In this document: piece by piece, positions 17,512-25,153 of the stretch
Layout: each line of letters starts with the position of its first letter
Position numbering within the stretch: position 1 is the first letter of the stretch
DNA from: Paraburkholderia kirstenboschensis
Lineage (GTDB): Bacteria > Pseudomonadota > Gammaproteobacteria > Burkholderiales > Burkholderiaceae
Reading direction: 5' to 3'
DNA length: 64,000 bases
Assembly (NCBI RefSeq): GCF_904848585.1
Contig: NZ_CAJHCR010000011.1
Span: 177,838 to 241,837 of the forward strand
Notes under the pieces: generated by a model
Told to the model about the DNA's origin: nothing
Database searches by the model: none
What the model saw: only the letters and a program-made list of their open reading frames with translations
Made by a program: the position numbers and the translations under genes

Positions 17512-18933
17512 TCAAAACAGCTTGCCCGGATTCAGAATGCCGTGAGGGTCGAGCGCATGCTTGATTGCTGCCATTGCCGCCAGTTCGGCGGGCGAGCGCG
17601 AGATAGGCAGAAACTCGCGCTTGAGCATACCGATTCCGTGTTCCGCCGACACCGACCCATGCAGCGGCCCGAGCATTTCGTAAACGAACGCGTACACGGC
17701 ATGATGATCGACGCCGGGGATCGAATGGCCGTCCACGGTGACATGCAAATTCGAATCGCCGATATGCCCGAAGAAATAGGATTCGTTGCCGGCCCACCGT
17801 TCGTTCAGGGCCGCGCGGCAGCGCTCGACAAAGTCGCCGATCACGCTAATCGGCAGGCTCACGTCGAAATTGATCGCGTCGAGCCGCACCGGAAATTCGG
17901 CGGTGCATTCACGAATTGCCCATAACGTACGCGCGTCCGCCATTGATTGCGCAATCACCGCGTCGCGGATCGCGCCTTGCTCGAGCGCCTCGGTGAGCGC
18001 GGCGGAAAAGCGCTCGCCGGTGTCGCTTGCATCGAAGCTCGCGTGTTCGATTAGCGCATAGAGCGGATGCGAGCCGTCGAACGGCGAACGTGTGCCCGTG
18101 AGCTTGACGCCGAAATCGTAGAAGTCCGGCCACATGATTTCGAATGCGCCGATGTCGTTGCCGAAACGCGTCGACAGACGCCGAAGCAGATTGACGGCCG
18201 CATCGTATCCGTCGAGTGCGACGAGCGCCGTGTGACGCGCGGCGCGCTGCGGGTGAAGCCGCAGCACCGCGCGCGTGATGATGCCGAGCGTGCCCTCGGA
18301 GCCGATGAACCAGTGCTTGAGGTCATAGCCGGTGTTGTTCTTGACCATCTTGCCGAGCGAGGTCAGCACGTCGCCATTGGCGAGCACGACTTCGAGACCC
18401 AGCACCTGGTCGCGCGCGGTGCCCGACTGGATCACGCGATTGCCGCCTGCATTGGTCGCGAGATTGCCGCCAATCTGGCATGAGCCGCGCGCGCCGAGGT
18501 CGAGCGCGAGTTCAAAGCCCGCTTGCGCCGCCGCTTCCTGTGCGGTTTGCAATGTAGTGCCGGCGCGTACGGTCAGCGTGGCCGAAGCCGCGTCGATTTC
18601 CTCGATGCCAGTCAAGCGTTCGAGCGACAACGCTATGTCAGTGGCGCGAGCGATCGCTCCGCCGGCCAGGCCCGTCATACCGCCCTGCGGCACCACTGGC
18701 TGACAGGCCGCGTGGCAAATGGCGAGCGCGCGAGAGACGTCTTCCGTGCTGCGCGGCAGCAGCAATGCGGCTGGCCGCGTCGGAGCGTGGCGCGTCCAGT
18801 CGGTCAGCGCGCGTTCGCCGATCTCGTCGCCCACGCGCACCGCCTCATTGCCGAGCGCGGCACGCAGTGCGTCGAGCGTTGCCGCAAGCGGCGCCGTGCC
18901 GACCGGCGCGTTCTCGTTGCTGTTGTCCGTCAT
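17512..18933 (-). CDS. FAD-linked oxidase, D-2-hydroxyacid dehydrogenase (GlcD/DLD) type
   Basis: This 473-aa flavoprotein of the VAO fold should oxidise a D-2-hydroxyacid such as D-lactate or D-2-hydroxyglutarate. The FAD domain shows VPQGGMTGLAGGA near 82-95, CQIGGNLATNAGG near 155 and GSEGTLGIITRAVLRL near 217. The C-terminal cap has GHIGDSNLHV and HGSVSAEHGIG, the usual His/Glu-rich active-site segment. It lies 27 bp downstream of a 2-oxoglutarate/Fe(II)-type oxygenase gene on the same strand, so the two are probably co-transcribed. The exact substrate cannot be read from the sequence. Confidence 0.88.
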   Translation of the reverse strand: MTDNSNENAPVGTAPLAATLDALRAALGNEAVRVGDEIGERALTDWTRHAPTRPAALLLPRSTEDVSRALAICHAACQPVVPQGGMTGLAGGAIARATDIALSLERLTGIEEIDAASATLTVRAGTTLQTAQEAAAQAGFELALDLGARGSCQIGGNLATNAGGNRVIQSGTARDQVLGLEVVLANGDVLTSLGKMVKNNTGYDLKHWFIGSEGTLGIITRAVLRLHPQRAARHTALVALDGYDAAVNLLRRLSTRFGNDIGAFEIMWPDFYDFGVKLTGTRSPFDGSHPLYALIEHASFDASDTGERFSAALTEALEQGAIRDAVIAQSMADARTLWAIRECTAEFPVRLDAINFDVSLPISVIGDFVERCRAALNERWAGNESYFFGHIGDSNLHVTVDGHSIPGVDHHAVYAFVYEMLGPLHGSVSAEHGIGMLKREFLPISRSPAELAAMAAIKHALDPHGILNPGKLF

Positions 18934-18960
18934 GCAGTGTTCCTTCGGTTGCCTGTTTGC

Positions 18961-19935
18961 TTATGTCGTTTGAGCAGCGTGTTTCTTCCGATAACCCATC
19001 GAATCGTTGATGCGCCCGAGAATATAATCGCCCGCGGCCACCGGCTGATACTTCGGATGGTCCGCGCTCGCGCCCAGGTCGCGCGGATCGACAATTGCGC
19101 CGTAGGTTGGATCGTAGAACGTCGCGATCGAATAACGCTCACGCCCGGACGCATTGATCACACGATGAAGCGTGGAGCGAAACCGGTCGTCGGTCCAGCG
19201 TGCAAGAAGATCGCCGACGTTCACGACGAAACTGCCCTCCACAGGCGGCGCGTCGATCCAGGTATCGTTAGCGATTTCACGCACCTGCAAGCCACCCACC
19301 TGGTCCTGCCACAGCAGTGTGATGCAGCCGTAATCGGTGTGCGGCGCGACACCGAACTGATCTTCGTCCGACTGAGGCGGCTGCGGCGGATAGTAGACCA
19401 TCTGCGTGCGCTGCATCCGCTTCGTATAACGCGGCGCGAAAAAATGTTCGTCGACGCCGAGACTCACCGCCACCGCGCGCAGCAGATCGGCGCCGCATGC
19501 GCCCACCGCCTCGTAATAACCGTACAACGCGGGACGCAGCTCGGGCATGAAGTCCGGCCAGTTGTTCGGTCCGCGCAGCGCCTGGCCCGCGAGCACATCC
19601 GGGTCGTCTTCCGGCAATTCGAGTCCGATGCTGAAAAACTCCTTGTAATCGGGCCGTTTCGCCTGGTACATGGTCGCGTCGCCAAGCGCATTGAAACCGC
19701 GATGCCGATGGTTGACCGCCGCGCGCCGTTTGATCTCGGGTGCGAAGGCGAAGAACGTGCGCGCGGCCTGTTCCGCGGCGTCGATTGTTGCTTGCGGCAC
19801 GCCGTGATTGACGATGTAGAAGAAGCCGATCGTCGTGCACGCTTCGCGAATTTCCCGCGCCACGCGCTGCAACGCATGCGGGTCGCCCGCGCGCACGCCG
19901 GCAAAGTCAATGAGTGGAATACGGGTCACAGGCAT
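18961..19935 (-). CDS. 2-oxoglutarate/Fe(II)-type oxygenase, isopenicillin N synthase family
   Basis: This 324-aa non-haem iron oxygenase has an N-terminal DIOX_N region (PLIDFAGV..., GFFYIVNHGV near 38-47) and a jelly-roll core. The core has the iron facial triad H-x-D in APHTDYG near 200 and His in STLHRV near 258, then R-x-S (RYS) for the 2-oxoglutarate carboxylate. It is cytoplasmic. It is the first gene of a two-gene operon with the FAD-linked oxidase and is divergent from an amino-acid ABC transporter. The shared promoter carries two similar palindromes. It may act on the transported compound; the substrate is unknown. Confidence 0.88.
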   Translation of the reverse strand: MPVTRIPLIDFAGVRAGDPHALQRVAREIREACTTIGFFYIVNHGVPQATIDAAEQAARTFFAFAPEIKRRAAVNHRHRGFNALGDATMYQAKRPDYKEFFSIGLELPEDDPDVLAGQALRGPNNWPDFMPELRPALYGYYEAVGACGADLLRAVAVSLGVDEHFFAPRYTKRMQRTQMVYYPPQPPQSDEDQFGVAPHTDYGCITLLWQDQVGGLQVREIANDTWIDAPPVEGSFVVNVGDLLARWTDDRFRSTLHRVINASGRERYSIATFYDPTYGAIVDPRDLGASADHPKYQPVAAGDYILGRINDSMGYRKKHAAQTT

Positions 19936-19982
19936 CGCGTTGCTCCGTGAGAGGATCGGCGGGATCGCCAGGGCATTGCAGT

Positions 19983-19992
19983 GGTATATACC
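19983..19992. promoter_or_regulatory. HutC/GntR-type operator candidate 1
   Basis: GGTATATACC is a perfect 10-bp palindrome 48 bp upstream of the oxygenase start. It fits the HutC-subfamily operator pattern GT-N-TA-N-AC. A near copy lies at 20080-20093; the 15-bp contexts GTGGTATATACCGCC and GCGGTATATACTGCC differ at two positions. Confidence 0.6.
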
Positions 19993-20079
19993 GCCAAAAG
20001 CGTGCTCGCAAGTGAACGCGCGGTGCTTCGCATAAGGGCTTTTCTCTACTCGCGTGTTTATTTATTTTGCGCGAAAACT

Positions 20080-20093
20080 GCGGTATATACTGC
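20080..20093. promoter_or_regulatory. HutC/GntR-type operator candidate 2
   Basis: GCGGTATATACTGC is a near-perfect 14-bp palindrome 61 bp upstream of the transporter gene start. It repeats the core of the site at 19983. The likely binder is the HutC-type regulator encoded at the end of the same transporter operon (23338-24168). Confidence 0.6.
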
Positions 20094-20153
20094 CTCGAAT
20101 GACTTGCGCCGAGCCGCTTTGTGCGGGCATCGCTTTGCCAACCGGAGAATCCC

Positions 20154-20981
20154 ATGAGCATCCTTTCAGGCTGGAAGTGTCGTTTGGTCATGCTGGCGTT
20201 GTGCGCCGCAAGTGTCGCCGCTCATGCGGAAGACCAGCTCGCCAAAGTGAAGAAGGCCGGCGAACTCGTGGTTGGGACCGAGATGCAGTTCGCGCCTTTC
20301 GACTTCCTCGAAAACGGTCAGCAAGCCGGGTTCAACAAGGATCTGTTCGCCGAGGTTGGTAAGGAACTCGGCGTGAAGGTGCGCTTTATCGACTTGCCGT
20401 GGCCGAGCGTGCTGCCCGGCCTCGAAGCGGGCAAGTTCGATATGGTGGGCGGCCCGCTCACCGTCACGAAAGCGCGCATGGAGCGCTACACGTACACGCT
20501 GCCGGTTGCGGACGCCACCGACGCGCTGCTCAAACGCGCGAACGACACGGCGCTCAAGCAATCGTCGGACATTGCGGGCAAGACCGTGGGCGCGGGCAAG
20601 GGTTCGGCCCAACTCGATCAGTTGAAGGCATATGTCGCCACGTTGCCGAAGCCGCCTGAAATCCGCGAATACGTCGACAACAACCAGGCCTATGCCGACC
20701 TCGCCGCCGGCCGCATTGCCGCGGTGGCGAATTCAATGACCAACATCGCCTACGTCGCCAAACAGCGTCCCGAAACGTTCGCGGTGGTGCAACCGCCGTT
20801 CGGCGCGAAAGTGTACTTCGCGTACTGCCTGCGCAAAGACGCCGACAGCAAGCCGCTCGCAGACGCTTTCAACGCGGCGCTCGTGAAAATGCACAACGAC
20901 GGACGCCTCGCGACCTTGCAGAAGAAGTGGTTCGGCGTTGCAATGGACGCGCCAACCACCATGCCCGCGCCGAACTATTGA
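20154..20981 (+). CDS. Amino-acid ABC transporter, periplasmic binding protein
   Basis: This 275-aa solute-binding protein of the polar amino-acid family (SBP_bac_3) carries a signal peptide of about 24 residues ending AHA before EDQLAK. The mature start (GELVVGTEMQFAPFDF...GFNKDL) is typical. It would capture an amino acid or derivative and deliver it to the permease pair encoded next. Start 20154 follows GGAGA at a good distance; the longer frame from 20121 lacks this. It is the first gene of an operon with two permeases, an ATPase and a HutC-type regulator. Specificity is unknown; a histidine derivative is a guess from the regulators and the lyase nearby. Confidence 0.88.
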   Translation: MSILSGWKCRLVMLALCAASVAAHAEDQLAKVKKAGELVVGTEMQFAPFDFLENGQQAGFNKDLFAEVGKELGVKVRFIDLPWPSVLPGLEAGKFDMVGGPLTVTKARMERYTYTLPVADATDALLKRANDTALKQSSDIAGKTVGAGKGSAQLDQLKAYVATLPKPPEIREYVDNNQAYADLAAGRIAAVANSMTNIAYVAKQRPETFAVVQPPFGAKVYFAYCLRKDADSKPLADAFNAALVKMHNDGRLATLQKKWFGVAMDAPTTMPAPNY

Positions 20982-21008
20982 ACTCGTTGCAGAAGCACAT
21001 AGCACGCG

Positions 21009-21060
21009 CACTCAGTGCACACTTGATGCGCACCTGGTGCGCACCTAGCGCACATTGGTG
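21009..21060. repeat. Tandem 11-bp imperfect repeats
   Basis: Four 11-bp units and a partial fifth (CACTCAGTGCA, CACTTGATGCG, CACCTGGTGCG, CACCTAGCGCA, CATTGGTG) fill the gap between the binding-protein gene and the first permease gene. The period is not a multiple of three, so it is non-coding. It may form an intra-operon RNA structure. Confidence 0.6.
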
Positions 21061-21072
21061 AAGGCGACACCC

Positions 21073-21723
21073 ATGTTCAGCACGACCGTCTTCGTTCAGG
21101 GCATGCCGCTCTTGCTGCACGCGGCGCTTGCCACCATCGGCGTTTCGCTGACGGGTCTTTTCATTGGCTTCTTCGTCGCGGTCGGCGTGTGCGCGGCGCG
21201 CCTGTCGCCGAATCGCGCCGCGCGCAAATTCGGCGGTGCGTATGTGTTTTTCTTTCGCGGCGTGCCGATGCTCGTGCAATTGCTGCTGGTGTATTACCTG
21301 CTGCCGTTCGCGGGCATCAACGTATCGCCGCTCGTGGCCGCGATCAGCGCGGTGTCGCTGTGCTCGGCCTCCTATATCGCCGAAATTCTGCGCGGCGGTT
21401 TTCTCAGCATTCCGCCGGGTCATATTGAAGCCGCACGCATGCTCGGCCTCTCGCCGTTCGATACGCTCCGGCGCATTCTCGTACCCCAGGCGTTTCGCCT
21501 GACGCTACCGTCGCTCGTCAACGAAATGGTGCTGCTGATCAAGGCTTCGTCGCTGATCTCGGTTGTCGGTGTAGCGGAGTTGACCCGCACCGCGCAGAAC
21601 ATAGCCGCGAGTACTTACAGACCGCTCGAAGCGTATCTTGCGGCAGGGCTCATTTACTTCGTGATTTGCGGTGCGCTCGCGCTCATCGCGCATGCCGCCG
21701 AGTACCGTCTGAAGCACGCCTGA
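21073..21723 (+). CDS. Amino-acid ABC transporter permease 1
   Basis: This inner-membrane permease of the HisM/HisQ type has about five membrane helices in 216 aa. The EAA motif region (GHIEAARMLGLSPFDTLRRILVPQAFR) contacts the ATPase. ATG 21073 is preferred; an upstream TTG/GTG pair at 21055 would add six residues and lies in the repeat region. It is 19 bp before the second permease gene, with which it forms the channel. Confidence 0.87.
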   Translation: MFSTTVFVQGMPLLLHAALATIGVSLTGLFIGFFVAVGVCAARLSPNRAARKFGGAYVFFFRGVPMLVQLLLVYYLLPFAGINVSPLVAAISAVSLCSASYIAEILRGGFLSIPPGHIEAARMLGLSPFDTLRRILVPQAFRLTLPSLVNEMVLLIKASSLISVVGVAELTRTAQNIAASTYRPLEAYLAAGLIYFVICGALALIAHAAEYRLKHA

Positions 21724-21742
21724 TCGACACGGAGCCTACGCT

Positions 21743-22405
21743 ATGCAACAGTTCGATCCCACCGTCATCACGCACAATCTTCAGCCGATTGCAGCGGGCC
21801 TCGCCACCACGCTCGGCACCTGGGCAGCGGGCGTCGTGATCGGCATGCTGCTCGGCTTTCTGATCGCGGTGCTGCAGCTCTTTTGCGGACGCTGGGTACG
21901 CGGCCTGTTGCGCTTCTATATCGAGCTCTTTCGCGGCACGCCGTTTCTCGTGCAACTGTTTTTGCTCTACTACGGCGGCCCGTCGTTCGGCCTCACGCTC
22001 GAACCGATGACAGCCGGCGTGCTCGGTCTCGGCCTCTATGGCAGCGCCTATTTCGCCGAAGCGTTCCGCTCCGGGTTTCAATCGGTGCCGCCCGGCCATC
22101 TCGAAGCGGCGTCGTGTCTCGGCCTGACGCGCACCCAGGCCGTGTGGCGCATTCAGATGCCGCAAATGCTGGTGCTGATCGTGCCCGCGCTGACCAACCT
22201 CATCATCGTGTTGAGCAAGGAGACCGCTGTGCTGTCCATCGTCACGGTGCCCGAATTGACGTTCGTGCTGACCGGCATCGGCTCGGCGAGCTTCGCTTTC
22301 GTCGAAACGCTGCTCATGCTGTGCGTGTGCTATCTCGCGCTCGTCGAACTGACTTCGCGCGCGGGCATGTGGGCCGAAACCCGCATCGCGCGTTTCATGG
22401 CATAA
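21743..22405 (+). CDS. Amino-acid ABC transporter permease 2
   Basis: This is the second HisM/HisQ-type permease, 220 aa, with about five membrane helices. The EAA loop is near residues 115-130 (PPGHLEAASCLGLTRTQAVWR). It pairs with the product of the preceding gene. The next gene, the ATPase, starts 17 bp after its stop. Confidence 0.88.
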   Translation: MQQFDPTVITHNLQPIAAGLATTLGTWAAGVVIGMLLGFLIAVLQLFCGRWVRGLLRFYIELFRGTPFLVQLFLLYYGGPSFGLTLEPMTAGVLGLGLYGSAYFAEAFRSGFQSVPPGHLEAASCLGLTRTQAVWRIQMPQMLVLIVPALTNLIIVLSKETAVLSIVTVPELTFVLTGIGSASFAFVETLLMLCVCYLALVELTSRAGMWAETRIARFMA

Positions 22406-22422
22406 AGGAATCGGATTACTTC

Positions 22423-23286
22423 ATGAACGCTATCGCCGACATGCCCTCTTCCGCGTCCGCCGTCGACACCCGACATGGTTCGCCGCTGATCGAAGTGCGC
22501 GATCTTCGCAAACGCTTCGGCGAAGTCGAAGTGCTGCGCGGCGTCGATCTGGAGATTGCCCGCTCCGAGGTGGTGTGCATCATCGGGCCTTCCGGATCGG
22601 GAAAGAGCACACTGTTGCGCTGCCTCGCTGCGCTGGAAACGTACGATCACGGCGACGTGCGCATCGAAGGCGAACTGCTCGGCTATAGCGAGCGCAACGG
22701 CAAGCGCGTGCGCGCGTCGCAAGGCGAGATCAATCGCGTGCGGCGGAACGTCGGCATGGTGTTTCAGCAATTCAATCTATGGCCGCACATGACGGCGCTC
22801 GGCAACGTAATGGAAGCGCTGGTGCGCGTGCGGCGTCTACCGCACGCCGACGCGCGCCGCCGCGCGAACGCAATGCTCGAAACAGTGGGCCTCTCGCATA
22901 AGGGCGATGCATACCCGGCGAAACTTTCAGGCGGCCAGCAGCAGCGCGTTGCGATTGCGCGAGCTCTGGCAATGGAGCCGCACATCATGCTGTTCGACGA
23001 ACCTACTTCGGCGCTCGATCCCGAACTCGTCGGCGAGGTGCTGCAAGTGATGAAGCAACTCGCGCGCGACGGCATGACGATGGCCGTCGTCACGCACGAA
23101 ATGGGCTTCGCCGCGCAGGTCGCGGACAAGGTCATGTTCATCGACCAGGGACGCATTGCTGTTCAAGGCAAACCGCGCGAAGTTTTCCATGACGCCGGAC
23201 AGCCCCGCTTGCGGCAGTTCCTGCAGAACTACTTCGACCGCAACGCTTTCTGGGCGCGCGGCCCAGACGACGCAGAGCCGCTATGA
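22423..23286 (+). CDS. Amino-acid ABC transporter ATP-binding protein
   Basis: This 287-aa ATPase drives the transporter encoded just upstream. It has Walker A GPSGSGKST near 53-61, a Q-loop, the LSGGQQQR signature near 165 and Walker B LMLFDEP-like IMLFDEPTSALD near 188, then the H-loop His in VVTHEMG. The start at 22423 is taken because the domain begins about 23 residues later; the frame is open further upstream into the permease gene, but only as an overlap. A His-type ATPase of this kind usually works as a dimer. Confidence 0.92.
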   Translation: MNAIADMPSSASAVDTRHGSPLIEVRDLRKRFGEVEVLRGVDLEIARSEVVCIIGPSGSGKSTLLRCLAALETYDHGDVRIEGELLGYSERNGKRVRASQGEINRVRRNVGMVFQQFNLWPHMTALGNVMEALVRVRRLPHADARRRANAMLETVGLSHKGDAYPAKLSGGQQQRVAIARALAMEPHIMLFDEPTSALDPELVGEVLQVMKQLARDGMTMAVVTHEMGFAAQVADKVMFIDQGRIAVQGKPREVFHDAGQPRLRQFLQNYFDRNAFWARGPDDAEPL

Positions 23287-23337
23287 ACGCGAGCCCTGCC
23301 CCGACCGCATTGCGCGGACAGTAACCAGGGGCTGCCG

Positions 23338-24168
23338 ATGTCCTCCATGCTTCGCGGCAAGAGCCACAAAGCCCACGGCAAGCCGCCAGCCGCCGCGGCT
23401 CAAAGCACGCGCGACGCGACTTCGGGTACACGCGCTGCAGGCGAAGCGCCGGCCGCACGCTACGAGCAGGTCAAGCATCATATTCGCGGCATCATCGAAT
23501 CGGGCGCGCGTCAGGCCGGCGAGCGTCTGCCCTCCGAACTGGATCTCGTTGCGACGCTGGGCGTTTCGCGCATGACAGTCAATCGCGCGCTGCGCGAGCT
23601 GGCGCACGAAGGGCTCGTTACGCGCGTGTCGGGCGTCGGCACGTTCGTCGCGCAAGCGAGGCCGCAATCCACGCTCCTGATGATCGCGCATATCGGCGAC
23701 GAGATTCGCTCGCGCGGACACGAATACAGCTACCGTACCGTGCTTTTGCAGCGCGAGACCGCTTCTGTCGTGGTATCGAATGCGTTAGGGCTCGCGCCGG
23801 CCGCTTCGGTTTTTCATGTGGTTTGCGTGCACCGCGAGAACGGCTTGCCGGTGCAGCTAGAGGACCGCTACGTCAATCCGGCCATTGCGCCGGATTTTTT
23901 GCAGCAGGATTTTTCGGCGATCAGGCCGTCGGAGTATCTATTCGAAACGGTGCCCGCGCACGACGTCGAACACATTGTCGACGCGGGACTACCGACTCAG
24001 GCCGAAGCCGGACTACTCGAAATTCGCGCGGAAGAACCTTGTCTCACGCTCGTGCGCCGAACGTGGACGAGTGGTGTTGCCGTGACGTTCGCGCGGTTCG
24101 TACATCCTGGCTCGCGTTATCGGCTCGGCTGCCGCTTTTCGCCGGATATGTCACAACGGCAAGGCTGA
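23338..24168 (+). CDS. GntR-family regulator, HutC subfamily (first)
   Basis: This 276-aa transcription factor has an Ala-rich N-terminal tail of about 40 residues, a winged helix-turn-helix (residues about 42-105: GERLPSELDLVATLGVSRMTVNRALREL) and a UTRA ligand-binding domain with the LEDRYVNP segment typical of HutC. HutC represses histidine-use genes until urocanate binds. It follows the transporter ATPase gene by 51 bp in the same operon and probably binds GGTATATACC-type sites at 19983 and 20080. It converges on a second HutC-type gene. Confidence 0.9.
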   Translation: MSSMLRGKSHKAHGKPPAAAAQSTRDATSGTRAAGEAPAARYEQVKHHIRGIIESGARQAGERLPSELDLVATLGVSRMTVNRALRELAHEGLVTRVSGVGTFVAQARPQSTLLMIAHIGDEIRSRGHEYSYRTVLLQRETASVVVSNALGLAPAASVFHVVCVHRENGLPVQLEDRYVNPAIAPDFLQQDFSAIRPSEYLFETVPAHDVEHIVDAGLPTQAEAGLLEIRAEEPCLTLVRRTWTSGVAVTFARFVHPGSRYRLGCRFSPDMSQRQG

Positions 24169-24210
24169 CGCGCTACGCGTCACAACTTCGTCTCACACCA
24201 TGTTGGCGCG

Positions 24211-25029
24211 TCACACATTGCCCGCCAGATGAAAACGCGAGGCCGGATGCCACAACTGCACGGACGTCGCCACGTCCTCGCCCACCCAGGTACGACGCCA
24301 TAGCTGCAAGCACGGCTCGCCGATCTCCATTGACAGATGACGGCGCACATACGCGTCCGGCTTCTGCGCATAGATGCGAAACTCCGCCCGTTGAATCGGT
24401 GCGAGACGCACCATGTAGTGATTCGGCGTCTCGATGGTGAAGTCCTGCTGCAGATACTCGGGGAACACCTTGGGGTTGACGTAGCGATCCTCGTACTGGA
24501 TCGGCTCGCCCTCTTCGCTGTGCACGATGCACGAATGAAACGCCGGGCCGCTCGACAAACCGAGCGCTTCGAGCGCCTGCGGATCGTCGCTCGGTTCGAG
24601 CGTCAACACGCGGGCCGAATGACGATGACCGCGCGCGGCGATTTCATCGGCGATATTGCGGATTTCCAATACCGTCGATTCGTACCGCTGTGGCGCGACG
24701 AACGTACCGGAACCCTGCACACGCGTTAGCACCCGCTCAGAGGTCAATTCGCGCAGCGCGCGCGAAACCGTCATGCGAGCGACGCCAAACTCCTTCACCA
24801 GTTCCGTTTCGGAAGGGATCAGGCCGCCCGGCTTCCAGTCGCCTTCGGTGATACGCCGGATCACATAGCGCTTGATCTGCTCATAGGCGGGCATTGCTTT
24901 CGGCGGCGTCTCCTTGCAAGCGGCGCGGTCCACGTTGCCGCCACTTCGCGCGCTTATTTGTGCGGCCGCTTGTGCACCTGTTTGCGCGCTTTGTTCTGCT
25001 TGCTTTTGCTCATTTGTAGTTGTGTTCAC
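24211..25029 (-). CDS. GntR-family regulator, HutC subfamily (second)
   Basis: This 272-aa HutC-type repressor has a Gln/Ala-rich N-terminal tail (about 45 residues), a winged helix (GGLIPSETELVKEFGVARMTVSRALREL) and a UTRA domain with YEDRYVNPKVFPEYLQQDF, the classic HutC signature. An internal Met at residue 46 (MPAYEQIKR) could be the real start. It lies downstream of the lyase-family gene on the same strand and probably senses a urocanate-like product. Palindromes matching the HutC consensus lie at 30205 and 30376 upstream of the transporter operon that leads into it. Confidence 0.9.
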   Translation of the reverse strand: MNTTTNEQKQAEQSAQTGAQAAAQISARSGGNVDRAACKETPPKAMPAYEQIKRYVIRRITEGDWKPGGLIPSETELVKEFGVARMTVSRALRELTSERVLTRVQGSGTFVAPQRYESTVLEIRNIADEIAARGHRHSARVLTLEPSDDPQALEALGLSSGPAFHSCIVHSEEGEPIQYEDRYVNPKVFPEYLQQDFTIETPNHYMVRLAPIQRAEFRIYAQKPDAYVRRHLSMEIGEPCLQLWRRTWVGEDVATSVQLWHPASRFHLAGNV

Positions 25030-25090
25030 TCCGACCTCGTGGGTGGGTTGCGGATCCTATCCGTTGTACCGCTTTTACGCCCCGCAGTAA

Positions 25091-25143
25091 GTCCCCTTGG
25101 GGACACCTCGGTCGGTTCGCCGGCGGGTAAGCCCGCTCGCCGG
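25091..25143. other. Two inverted repeats between the HutC gene and the lyase-family gene
   Basis: GTCCCC-TT-GGGGAC (25091-25104) and a second hairpin with CCGGCG...CGCCGG arms (25120-25143) fill the gap after the lyase-family gene stop. Neither is followed by a clear T-tract on the minus strand. They could attenuate transcription from the lyase-family gene into the regulator gene. Confidence 0.4.
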
Positions 25144-25153
25144 TTTGTCTCCA

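Noticed and set aside
21883..22422. Upstream extension of the first ATPase frame
   Set aside because: It lies inside the permease gene in another frame; the ATPase fold begins after 22423.
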